A stretch of DNA of 64,000 nucleotides from Pseudomonas turukhanskensis (lineage in GTDB: Bacteria > Pseudomonadota > Gammaproteobacteria > Pseudomonadales > Pseudomonadaceae), in contig NZ_BSFN01000021.1 of NCBI RefSeq assembly GCF_027922365.1, positions 1 through 64,000 on the forward strand, given 5' to 3'. Positions 7,878-15,226 of this stretch are shown in pieces. The notes under the pieces are model-generated. The model ran no database searches, was not told where the DNA came from, and saw only the letters and a list, made by a program, of their open reading frames with translations. Position numbers and translations under genes: made by a program. Position 1 is the first letter of the stretch, and the number at the start of each line of letters is the position of its first letter.

Positions 7878-8729
7878 CTAGATCACTCGCCAGCTGCCGG
7901 ACATATGCGGCACATCGTTATTGCCGACCAGTTTGAATTGGCCGCTGCTGGCCGGGTTGCTCGCTTGCAACGTTACGGCGCTGGGCAGCAGCACAGGTTT
8001 TTGAAAGCGCACGTCCACCACATAACCGGCGGCGGGCACACGCTCGCCGAGCGCCGCCAGCGTGCGCGCCTTGTTCCACAGGCCATGGGCGATGGCGCGG
8101 GGAAAACCGAACAGCTTGGCGCTGACGGCTGACAAGTGAATGGGGTTGTAGTCGCCGGCCACGGCGGCGTAACGGCGGCCTATGTCTGCCGGCGCCTGCC
8201 AGTGCGCAATATCTTCCAGCGGCAGGGTGATTTCTTCACTTCGTTCGGCTGGCTGGCCGCCGAGTTTCACGGCCCGGCACAGAATCCGACTATCGCCTTC
8301 CCAGAGCAGGCCGAGCTGGTCTTCCAGGCGGGTGATCAAGCTGAACACCGCGCCCTTTTCGTGGGGCTGAAGGTTTTCCACATGCACGCTGACAATAAAC
8401 GGCCCCATGCCGCCCAACGGCCGCACGCCGCGAATACGATTTTCCAGATGCACAAGGCCCAGCAGCGGAAAGGGAAAGCTGGCATCGGTGAGCAACTGCA
8501 TCTGCAAGGGGAAGGCGAGGATATGGGGATAGGTTGGCGGCAAATGGCCGTCGTCGCTGAAGCCGCATAGCTGTCGGTAGCGTTCGAGTTTCTTGCCATC
8601 CACGCTGATGGCGCAGCGCAAACCGAGGTCGGGCAAGGTCTGCCCACGCACGCCCCGTCGCAGCGCCGCACGGGCAAACAGGCCGGGCAGGGCAGGGACG
8701 GCGGGCAGGTCGAGCCAGGTAGTGGTCAT
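7878..8729 (-). CDS. MaoC-like hot-dog acyl dehydratase family protein
   Basis: 283 residues with an AAGGAG ribosome site. The C-terminal hot-dog domain contains AGDYNPIHLS followed by AIAHGLW, the hydratase motif of MaoC/R-hydratase proteins with Asp and His in the active positions. The N-terminal half (TYPHILAFPLQMQLLTD and LVHLENRI) looks like a second, degenerate hot-dog domain. Hydration of an enoyl-CoA-like thioester is the likely chemistry; the substrate is unknown. It is divergent from the AraC regulator gene, which could control it. Confidence 0.82.
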   Translation of the reverse strand: MTTTWLDLPAVPALPGLFARAALRRGVRGQTLPDLGLRCAISVDGKKLERYRQLCGFSDDGHLPPTYPHILAFPLQMQLLTDASFPFPLLGLVHLENRIRGVRPLGGMGPFIVSVHVENLQPHEKGAVFSLITRLEDQLGLLWEGDSRILCRAVKLGGQPAERSEEITLPLEDIAHWQAPADIGRRYAAVAGDYNPIHLSAVSAKLFGFPRAIAHGLWNKARTLAALGERVPAAGYVVDVRFQKPVLLPSAVTLQASNPASSGQFKLVGNNDVPHMSGSWRVI

Positions 8730-8925
8730 AGGCAGCTCCTTAATTTTTTATAAAAAACGCGATTGCCAGCAGCTTAGACTGCCAGCGCGTTGCGGCATTG
8801 GCCGCGCGGCCCGCTCTGTCGGCGGGCCAGCCAATTGCTGCTGGCAGGGCAAAGCGCGGCCTTGAGCCTGCAAGGCAAAACTGCCTAAGATGGCCGCGCC
8901 TCACGAACCTATAAGAATCCTAAAA
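8730..8925. promoter_or_regulatory. Divergent promoter region of the MaoC-like and AraC genes
   Basis: About 195 bases separate the two divergent starts. The AT-rich stretch next to the MaoC-like gene probably holds its core promoter. I see no clear -35/-10 pair and no obvious AraC operator repeat. Confidence 0.35.
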
Positions 8926-9933
8926 ATGACGCGTGATCTGACCGACGATGTGGCGCTGATGCGCCCGGTGATCGACGCCCTGCGAGCCAGCGGGACCGAC
9001 CCTGATCGGGTGCTGGCGCGGGTCGGTTTGCCGCCTGGTGGCTTGCCTGCCGGGCGCTTCCCCCATTCGGCACAGGCGTTGTTCTGGAAAGCTGCCAGCG
9101 AGGAATGCGGCGAGCAGGATGTCGGCCTTTACCTGGCCCAACACCTGCCGGCATTCCACGGCCTGTTGCTGGAATACCTGTTTCTCTCCAGCGAGACCTT
9201 CGGCGAAGGCCTGCGCCACGCCTTGCGCTATGTGCGCCTGCTCTCCGATACCCTCAATGCTCGCCTTGAAGTTGGCGGTGACGTCGCCACCCTGTTGCTC
9301 GGCATGTCCGCCGGCGTGCCTCGGCATTTCCCCGAGATGCTCGCCGGTGCGGTAATTCGCCTGTTCGACGCCCTGACCGAAGGCCACTTCAAACCTCGCC
9401 TAGTGCAATTGATGCACAACGAAGGCGCTGCCCCTGCCCGTTACGTCAAGGTATACGGCTGCCCGGCCGAGCTGGGTGCCGAGCGCTATGCGCTGCAATT
9501 TGATGCGGATGTGCTGGCGCGTGCATCACGTCATGCGGCGCCGGAGTTGCTGCGCATGCACGAGTCGCTGGCCCGTCGGCAGCTCGCTGAAGTGGAACGG
9601 CTGGACTTGGTGCGCCAGGTGCGCGAGTTGATTGGCGAGCTGCTGGTCGACAGCGGCGCCACCCTGGAACAGGTCGCTGGCCGCTTGAATATGCCGCCAC
9701 GTCGACTGCGTGAACGCTTGGCAATGGCGGGCGTGCGCTTTAACGATCTGGTCACCGACTACCGCTGCCGATTGGCCAAGGAACTGCTGCTCAAGACCGA
9801 TGAGCGCATTGAAGTAATCGTCGAACGCACCGGTTTCTCCGAACCCAGCACCTTCTACCGCGCTTTCAAGCGCTGGGTGGGGGAGACGCCGGTGGAGTTT
9901 CGCAAACGGGGTAAACCGTCGGGCGAGCAGTAA
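8926..9933 (+). CDS. AraC-family transcriptional regulator with N-terminal AraC_N-like (PF12625) domain
   Basis: 335 residues from the ATG at 8926; an ATG at 8890 in frame would add 12 residues and cannot be excluded, since neither has a strong ribosome site. Residues 1-200 have the helical ligand-binding region typical of the OruR/ArgR-like AraC group (MRPVIDALRASGTDPDRVLARVGLP, LVQLMHNE). The C-terminal two helix-turn-helix units end with the signature FSEPSTFYRAFKRWVGETP. Target and inducer are unknown; the divergent MaoC-like gene and the isomerase downstream are candidates. Confidence 0.85.
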   Translation: MTRDLTDDVALMRPVIDALRASGTDPDRVLARVGLPPGGLPAGRFPHSAQALFWKAASEECGEQDVGLYLAQHLPAFHGLLLEYLFLSSETFGEGLRHALRYVRLLSDTLNARLEVGGDVATLLLGMSAGVPRHFPEMLAGAVIRLFDALTEGHFKPRLVQLMHNEGAAPARYVKVYGCPAELGAERYALQFDADVLARASRHAAPELLRMHESLARRQLAEVERLDLVRQVRELIGELLVDSGATLEQVAGRLNMPPRRLRERLAMAGVRFNDLVTDYRCRLAKELLLKTDERIEVIVERTGFSEPSTFYRAFKRWVGETPVEFRKRGKPSGEQ

Positions 9934-9952
9934 GCGCCACTCGCCCAAACCC

Positions 9953-10540
9953 TTAGCGCTGCAACGCCTCGGCCACGAAGTCGAGGCGGTCCTGGCCAAA
10001 GTGCATTTCGCCGTCGACAAAGAAGATCGGCGCACCGAAAGCGCCGCGTTTGATGGCGTCTTCGGTGATGTCTTTCAGACGCTGCTTCACTTCTTCATCA
10101 TTCACCAGGCGTTCAAATTCCTGCGGGTCCAGGCCAGCCGCGCTCAACACCTGCGCGACCACCGCTGGGTCGCCCATGTTCTTCTGCTCCACCCACAACG
10201 CGGTAAACACTGCCTGCAAGTACGTGTGAAAATTGGCCGTGCCCAGGTAGCCGGCCGCGCCGCGCATCAGAATCAGGGTGTTGATCGGGAAGAACGGGTT
10301 AAACGCCATCGGCACGCCGTAGCGGGTGGCGAAGCGCTGCATATCGGCGAGGGTGTACTTGCCTTTGGCCGGGATGGCGATGGGTGACTGATTGCCCGTT
10401 GCTTTGAACACGCCGCCCAGCAGCATGGGTTTCCAGGTGATATCCACGCCGGCATCGGCGGCGATTTTCGGCAGCTGCGTCCACGCCAGGTAGGTGGTCG
10501 GGCTGCCGACGTCGAAGAAGAATTCCAAGGTTTTGCTCAT
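9953..10540 (-). CDS. 2-hydroxychromene-2-carboxylate isomerase family (DsbA-like fold)
   Basis: 195 residues. The start FFFDVGSPTTYLAW is the kappa-GST/HCCA isomerase opening, with Ser in place of the DsbA CxxC motif. The C-terminal strand GAFGAPIFFVDGEMHFGQDRL completes the thioredoxin-like fold. In naphthalene catabolism this family isomerises HCCA with glutathione; no other such genes are nearby, so the substrate here is probably different. It converges with the AraC gene, leaving only 19 bases between them. Confidence 0.87.
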   Translation of the reverse strand: MSKTLEFFFDVGSPTTYLAWTQLPKIAADAGVDITWKPMLLGGVFKATGNQSPIAIPAKGKYTLADMQRFATRYGVPMAFNPFFPINTLILMRGAAGYLGTANFHTYLQAVFTALWVEQKNMGDPAVVAQVLSAAGLDPQEFERLVNDEEVKQRLKDITEDAIKRGAFGAPIFFVDGEMHFGQDRLDFVAEALQR

Positions 10541-10627
10541 GGGGTTTCCCTGTCTTTATTGTTTTACGCACGGTTTGTCGGGCGGGTTATTCGATATATT
10601 TTTTAACACGAGCCCCGCCAGAACTGC

Positions 10628-10715
10628 CGTCATTCCCGCGCAGGCGGGAATCCAGAATCTGCCACGAAGCGGTGTTATCCGCCCGAGCCTGGGTCCCCGC
10701 CTTCGCGAGGACGAC
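10628..10715. repeat. REP-like inverted repeat pair (family GTCATTCCCGCG)
   Basis: A 28-base arm beginning CGTCATTCCCGCG and ending ATCCAG is matched in inverted orientation by 10688-10715 (CCTGGGTCCCC...GACGAC). It is related to the pair at 20433-20530. It lies in the gap between the isomerase start and the SDR stop. Confidence 0.65.
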
Positions 10716-10754
10716 GTAGCGGGGGTAGGAGCGCGCATACCGGTAGCAGCCGCT

Positions 10755-11483
10755 TTAGAACGTTTCTAGCCAAGGGCGCAGATCCAGTTCGTGAGTCCAA
10801 GCGTCTTTGGGCTGCATATGAATCTGCCAGTAGCTGTCGGCAATGTGGTCCGGATTCAAAATCCCGCCTTCGTCTTTCAAGGCGTAACGCTCCGGGAAGT
10901 TGTCACGGATAAACGCGGTATCAATGGCCCCATCGATGATCGGGTGGGCCACATGAATACCTTTGGGCCCCAGCTCACGGGCCATGCTCTGGGCGGTGGC
11001 ACGCAGGGCGAACTTGGCGCTGGCGAAGGCGCAGAAGCTTTTGCCGCCGCGAAGCGAGGCGGTGGCGCCGGTAAAGATGATGGTGCCGCGAGCGCGTGGC
11101 AGCATCACTCGCGCTGCTTCACGGCCAGTCAGGAAACCAGCCAGCGCCGCCATTTCCCACACCTTGCGGTACACCCGCTCAGTGGTTTCGGTAATGGAAA
11201 ACTGCACGTTGGCGCCGATATTGAACACCACCACTTCCAGTGGGCCGATCTCGCGCTCGATGGTGGCGAACATCTCCAGCACTTGTTCCTCAACGCGCGC
11301 ATCGCAGCCAAATGCGCGAGCTTCACCGCCAGCTGCGGTGATCTCCGCCACCAGCGGTTCCAGCTTCTCGGCGTTACGGCGGGCCACGCAGGCCACGTAG
11401 CCCTCACGGGCAAAACGTTTGGCTATCGCACCGCCGGTGGCATCGCCGGCTCCCACCACTAACACTGCTTTGCGTTCGCTCAT
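10755..11483 (-). CDS. Short-chain dehydrogenase/reductase with Phe at the catalytic Tyr position
   Basis: 242 residues from the ATG at 11483. The Rossmann opening is VLVVGAGDATGG and the NNAG-equivalent strand is VVFNIGANV. The active-site segment reads FTGATASLRGG then FASAK, so the usual Tyr of YxxxK is Phe while Lys and the preceding Ser remain. Similar SDRs with FASAK or FAAAK are, as I recall, common in proteobacteria, so this may be a subfamily trait rather than damage. It is divergent from an HxlR regulator and sits behind its likely operator. Substrate unknown. Confidence 0.85.
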   Translation of the reverse strand: MSERKAVLVVGAGDATGGAIAKRFAREGYVACVARRNAEKLEPLVAEITAAGGEARAFGCDARVEEQVLEMFATIEREIGPLEVVVFNIGANVQFSITETTERVYRKVWEMAALAGFLTGREAARVMLPRARGTIIFTGATASLRGGKSFCAFASAKFALRATAQSMARELGPKGIHVAHPIIDGAIDTAFIRDNFPERYALKDEGGILNPDHIADSYWQIHMQPKDAWTHELDLRPWLETF

Positions 11484-11512
11484 TGTTGTTCTCTCGTCGG
11501 TTGCGTGAGTAA

Positions 11513-11557
11513 GTTCCTTTTTGGAACTGATATGGATAGTCAGTTCCTTTTTAGAAC
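11513..11557. promoter_or_regulatory. Two-copy operator between the SDR and HxlR genes
   Basis: The 15-base element GTTCCTTTTTGGAAC (11513-11527) recurs as GTTCCTTTTTAGAAC (11543-11557). Each copy is an imperfect palindrome (GTTC...GAAC), and the copies are exactly 30 bases apart, close to three helical turns. The position between divergent genes fits autoregulation and SDR control by the HxlR protein. Confidence 0.65.
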
Positions 11558-11615
11558 CTGTCAAGCTAGAGTGGCCAGCAGAATTGGCGACAACAGAACT
11601 ACGTAGAGAATTCTT

Positions 11616-12104
11616 ATGCGTTGGGAAGACCTGGGCGACCAGCCCTGCTCGTTATCGCGCACCTTGTCGGTGGTCGGGGACCGATGGACCCTGCTGGTGC
11701 TGCGCGAATGTTTTATGGGCGTGCGCCGGTTCGATGACTTCGAAAAACGTATGGGCATCACCCGTCATGTGCTGGCCGAGCGCTTAAAGCGCCTGACCGA
11801 GCACGGCGTACTGATGAAAAGCGCCTACCAGCAGCGGCCCGTGCGCGAGGAGTATAGGTTGACCGAGAAAGGCCACGACCTGTACCCGGCCATACTGGCG
11901 CTGGTGAACTGGGGTGACCGGCATATGAGCGATGACATCGGCCAGCCGATTCGTCATGTGCATAAAGCCTGCGGCCATGAAGTGCACGGTGTAATGGTGT
12001 GTTCCGATTGCGGCGAGCCGCTGCGGGCGCGGGATATGAGCTTGCGAGAGGCGCCGGAGCTGGAAGGGCAGTTATTGCCTGCGCATTGGCAAGCCAAGCG
12101 CTGA
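11616..12104 (+). CDS. HxlR-family winged-helix transcriptional regulator
   Basis: 162 residues. The HxlR domain is complete: CSLSRTLSVVGDRWTLLVLRE, then FDDFEKRMGITRHVLAERLKRL (recognition region), then the wing REEYRLTEKG. C-terminal to it is a small Cys-rich part, CGHEVHGVMVCSDCGEPL, with three Cys and two His that could bind a metal; this is an extension found in some HxlR proteins. Divergent from the SDR, it probably represses both through the paired operator, with a redox or electrophile signal as one possibility. Confidence 0.88.
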   Translation: MRWEDLGDQPCSLSRTLSVVGDRWTLLVLRECFMGVRRFDDFEKRMGITRHVLAERLKRLTEHGVLMKSAYQQRPVREEYRLTEKGHDLYPAILALVNWGDRHMSDDIGQPIRHVHKACGHEVHGVMVCSDCGEPLRARDMSLREAPELEGQLLPAHWQAKR

Positions 12105-12114
12105 TCCGATTTTT

Positions 12115-12198
12115 GTAGGAGCCAGCTTGCTGGCGAAGCTGCTGATTGTGGATCGCGCGCTGATCTAAGACCGCTTTCGCGATCAAGTTCGCTCCTAC
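12115..12198. repeat. REP-like inverted repeat pair (family GTAGGAGCCAGC)
   Basis: A 23-base arm starting GTAGGAGCCAGCTTGC (12115-12137) is matched by an imperfect inverted arm at 12176-12198 that ends GCTCCTAC. It lies between the convergent ends of the HxlR gene and rsmE. The first arm is identical to the arm at 26684. Confidence 0.8.
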
Positions 12199-12205
12199 GG
12201 CAGAG

Positions 12206-12913
12206 TTAGAACAGTCTTGCGAGCAGCGCAGTCACCGCCGTTTCAACCCGCAGAATCCGCTCACCCAACTGCACTGGCTGCAAGCCCGCCTCGGCGAGCT
12301 TTTCCACCTCATACGGAATCCAGCCACCTTCCGGGCCGATGGCCAGCGTCACCGGGCCTTCGACGGCACGTGGACAGCTCGGATATTGGCCAGGGTGCCC
12401 CACCAATCCCTGCGTTCCGGCACAAATCTGAGCCAGCTGATCTTCCACGAAGGGCTTGAAGCGCTTTTCGATGCGCACCTCGGGCAGCACCGTGTCGCGC
12501 GATTGCTCCAGGCCGAGAATCAGTTGCCCACGAATAGCCGCAGGTTCCAGGAACGGCGTCTGCCAGAAGCTTTTTTCAACCCGGTAGCTGTTGAGCAGAA
12601 TCAGCCGCGGCACGCCCATGCTGGCGACGGTTTGCAGTACGCGGCGGAGCATTTTTGGGCGCGGCAGAGCGAGCAACAGGGTCAGTGGCAGCTTGGCCGG
12701 TGGCGGCTGGTCGAGGGTGATGTGCAGCTCGGCCTCGCTGGCTTCCAGGCGCAGAATCTGCGCTTTGCCCATCTGCCCGCCAATACGCCCGACGCGCAGG
12801 CTATCGCCGGATTCGGCGCGATGCACTTGCTGCAAGTGGGTAAGGCGGCGGTCGCGCAGAACCACGCGGTCGGCGCCGACAAAGTCGGCGTCTTCCAGAA
12901 GCAGCAGGTTCAC
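12206..12913 (-). CDS. rsmE: 16S rRNA (uracil-1498-N3)-methyltransferase
   Basis: 235 residues starting at a GTG that overlaps the tatC stop (GTGA). Typical RsmE features are the N-terminal PUA-like part (RLTHLQQVHR), then LPRPKMLRRVLQTVASMGV, the knot motif IGPEGGW and ERILRVETAV, which forms the SAM-binding trefoil. It methylates N3 of U1498 in the 30S decoding region. It is the last gene of the ubiE-to-tatC run and is followed by a REP pair. Confidence 0.93.
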   Translation of the reverse strand: MNLLLLEDADFVGADRVVLRDRRLTHLQQVHRAESGDSLRVGRIGGQMGKAQILRLEASEAELHITLDQPPPAKLPLTLLLALPRPKMLRRVLQTVASMGVPRLILLNSYRVEKSFWQTPFLEPAAIRGQLILGLEQSRDTVLPEVRIEKRFKPFVEDQLAQICAGTQGLVGHPGQYPSCPRAVEGPVTLAIGPEGGWIPYEVEKLAEAGLQPVQLGERILRVETAVTALLARLF

Positions 12914-13698
12914 GGCTGGGTGGCTGGCGGTTGGGCGTCCTGGTCGGCGCTGTCTTCATCCTGGCGCTTTTTGCGCACCATGGCGCCGAAGAACACGCCG
13001 ATCTCGTACAGCAGCCACATCGGCACTGCCAGCAGCGTTTGCGACAGCGGGTCCGGTGGGGTGAGGATCATACCGACCACGAAACAGCCGATGATCACGT
13101 ATGGGCGAATCTTGCGCAGGTAGGCGACGTCGACGATGCCGATGATCACCAGCAGAACCACAGCCACCGGAATCTCGAAAGCCACGCCAAAGGCAAAGAG
13201 CAAGGTCAGCACCGAGTCGAGGTAGGTGTTGATATCGGTCATTGGCGTTACGCCAACCGGCGCCGAGCCCAGCAGAAAGTGGTAGATCAGCGGCAGCACG
13301 AGGAAGTAGGCGAATGCCATGCCGCCGTAGAACAGCACTACGCTGGACGTCAGCAAGGGCACGGCGATGCGCTTTTCGTGCTTGTACAGCCCCGGCGCAA
13401 TAAAGCCCCAGGCCTGGTGGAGAATCACCGGCATGCTGGCGAACAGGGCAACCACCAAGGTCAGTTTTAACGGCGCAAGGAATGCCGACGCCGGGTCGAT
13501 GGCAATCATCGTCGCGCCTTCGGGCAGAAAGCGGCGCAGCGGCTCGGAGGCCAGGGTGTAGATATCCCGTGCGAAGTAAAACAGCCCGGCGAAGATCAGA
13601 AAGGTCGCGGCCACGCAGCGTAACAAGCGCGTGCGCAACTCGGTGAGGTGCGAAACCAGCGGCATTTGCTGGTCGTTTTCCGGGGTATCTGCGCTCAT
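12910..13698 (-). CDS. tatC: Sec-independent protein translocase TatC
   Basis: 262 residues with six hydrophobic segments. The conserved N-terminus is MPLVSHLTELRTRLLRC, and the first periplasmic loop contains PEGATMIAIDPASAFLAPLKL. TatC binds the twin-arginine signal peptide and, with TatB, forms the receptor in the inner membrane. The ATG overlaps the tatB stop by four bases (ATGA) and the stop overlaps the rsmE start. Confidence 0.95.
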   Translation of the reverse strand: MSADTPENDQQMPLVSHLTELRTRLLRCVAATFLIFAGLFYFARDIYTLASEPLRRFLPEGATMIAIDPASAFLAPLKLTLVVALFASMPVILHQAWGFIAPGLYKHEKRIAVPLLTSSVVLFYGGMAFAYFLVLPLIYHFLLGSAPVGVTPMTDINTYLDSVLTLLFAFGVAFEIPVAVVLLVIIGIVDVAYLRKIRPYVIIGCFVVGMILTPPDPLSQTLLAVPMWLLYEIGVFFGAMVRKKRQDEDSADQDAQPPATQP

Positions 13699-14129
13699 GG
13701 GGCTCGCGGCGGTTGAGGAGGGACGGGCAGTTCCAATTGGCCTTGCAGCTCGTTGACGGGTTCGGCCACAGGGGCCGTTTCTGCCGGGGCAGCGGGCTGT
13801 GTGGTGGCGGGTGCAACGGCGGTGGCTGGCGCGGGAGTCGCGTTCACGTCGGCTTGCGCCAACGGCGGCGCGGCTGGCACCTGTGGTGGGGCGATAGCAT
13901 TTCTGGCTTCTTGTTCCAGGGCCAGAATGTGCTCGTTGTGCAGCTGCCGACGAATTTCATCGGCGCCGATTTCGCGTTCCACTTCCTGTTTGATCGCATT
14001 GAAGCTGCGTTTCAGGCGGCCGATCCACAGGCCTGCGGTGCGTGCGGCACCGGGCAGACGCTCAGGGCCGAGCACCAACAGGGCCACCAGGCCCACCAGC
14101 AGCAATTCGCCGAAGCTGATGCCAAACAT
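13695..14129 (-). CDS. tatB: Sec-independent protein translocase TatB
   Basis: 144 residues. One N-terminal membrane helix (MFGISFGELLLVGLVALLVL) ends at the conserved GPERLP turn, followed by an amphipathic helix rich in Arg, Lys and Glu (about 30-75). The tail from about 78 is Pro/Ala-rich and probably disordered. It partners with TatC in recognition of folded substrates. It sits three bases after tatA and overlaps tatC. Confidence 0.94.
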   Translation of the reverse strand: MFGISFGELLLVGLVALLVLGPERLPGAARTAGLWIGRLKRSFNAIKQEVEREIGADEIRRQLHNEHILALEQEARNAIAPPQVPAAPPLAQADVNATPAPATAVAPATTQPAAPAETAPVAEPVNELQGQLELPVPPQPPRAP

Positions 14130-14132
14130 GAA

Positions 14133-14408
14133 TTAGTCCTTGCGCGCCGGCTCTTCGACTTTCTGTGCTTGCACGTCGATGGTGTGCGGCTGGTTCAGCG
14201 GAGCGCTCTGGCCCGGCGCGGGCTGCGCTTGGGTAGGCTGTGCCGGAGCTTGCTGCTCGGCCGGTTTTTCGTCGTCGTTCATGGCTTTGCGAAAGCCCTT
14301 GATGGCTTCGCCGACATCGCCGCCCAGGCCCTTGAGCTTCTTGGTACCGAAGACCAACACGACGACGATCAGAATGACGACCCAGTGTTTCCAGTCAAAA
14401 ATACCCAT
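14133..14408 (-). CDS. tatA: Sec-independent protein translocase TatA
   Basis: 91 residues. The membrane helix (about 5-21) follows MGIFDWKHW, then the FGTKKLKGLG hinge and the amphipathic helix GDVGEAIKGFRKAM. This combination is TatA, the pore-forming partner, rather than TatB. The C-terminal third is Gln/Pro/Ala-rich. Order tatA-tatB-tatC downstream of hisE is the usual Pseudomonas arrangement. Confidence 0.95.
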   Translation of the reverse strand: MGIFDWKHWVVILIVVVLVFGTKKLKGLGGDVGEAIKGFRKAMNDDEKPAEQQAPAQPTQAQPAPGQSAPLNQPHTIDVQAQKVEEPARKD

Positions 14409-14433
14409 GGAGCTGTTCCTCTAGATAGATACG

Positions 14434-14766
14434 TTAAGAAGGGTCGCGAGCGGCTTTTTCCGCATGCCCGGACAACCCGAAGCGCCGGTCCAGTTCGTCC
14501 AGCACGGCCTGTGGGTGCTGGCCGAGAGCGGCAAGCATGACCAGGCTGTGGAACCACAGGTCGGCGGTTTCGTAGATCAGGTCGCTGCAGTCACCGCTGA
14601 CGGCTGCGTCCTTGGCGGCGAGGATGGTTTCCACCGATTCCTCACCCACCTTTTCCAGAATCTTGTTCAGGCCCTTGTGGTACAGGCTGGCTACGTAAGA
14701 GCTGTCGGGGGCGGCGCCTTTGCGCTCTTCGAGCACTTGGGCAACGCGGCTTAAGGTGTCACTCAT
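14434..14766 (-). CDS. hisE: Phosphoribosyl-ATP pyrophosphatase
   Basis: 110 residues from the ATG at 14766. It shows the MazG-like four-helix pattern with the HisE signature KILEKVGEESVETILAAKD and the metal-binding DLIYETADLWFHSLVML. It performs step two of histidine synthesis, PR-ATP to PR-AMP plus pyrophosphate. The start overlaps the hisI stop by eight bases, so the two steps encoded separately here are translationally linked. Confidence 0.95.
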   Translation of the reverse strand: MSDTLSRVAQVLEERKGAAPDSSYVASLYHKGLNKILEKVGEESVETILAAKDAAVSGDCSDLIYETADLWFHSLVMLAALGQHPQAVLDELDRRFGLSGHAEKAARDPS

Positions 14767-15160
14767 GGGCGTGTCCTGCGGCATAAATGGCGTGCGGATC
14801 TTTCAGCACGGGGTCGACGGCTGTCCAGGCGCCATTTTCATACACGCGATAGAAGCAGCTCTCACGGCCCGTATGGCAGGCAATGCCACCTAGCTGTTCG
14901 ACCATCAGGATAATCACGTCTTCGTCGCAGTCCAGGCGCATCTCATGCAGCTTTTGCACATGGCCGGACTCTTCGCCCTTACGCCAAAGTTTGCCACGCG
15001 AGCGCGACCAGTAGATGGCGCGCTGCTCGGCGGCGGTGAGGGCGAGGGCCTCGCGGTTCATCCAGGCCATCATCAGCACGCGCCCGGTTTTGTAGTCCTG
15101 GGCAATTGCCGGCACCAGGCCGTCGCTGTTCCAGTTGATCTCGTCTAGCCAATCGTTCAT
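14759..15160 (-). CDS. hisI: Phosphoribosyl-AMP cyclohydrolase
   Basis: 133 residues from the ATG at 15160. The conserved segments are GRVLMMAWMNREAL, IYWSRSRGKLWRKGEESGH (the start of the active site), DCDEDVI and CHTGRESCFYR, with the zinc-binding Cys and Asp residues in place. It opens the adenine ring of PR-AMP, step three of histidine synthesis. E. coli fuses HisI and HisE; here they are two genes. Confidence 0.95.
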   Translation of the reverse strand: MNDWLDEINWNSDGLVPAIAQDYKTGRVLMMAWMNREALALTAAEQRAIYWSRSRGKLWRKGEESGHVQKLHEMRLDCDEDVIILMVEQLGGIACHTGRESCFYRVYENGAWTAVDPVLKDPHAIYAAGHAHE

Positions 15161-15226
15161 TGCAATTCCGTAATACGGGCGTGGCCCGGTCAATCAGGCG
15201 AGTTTGCCAGTTGAGGCCGCCACTGG

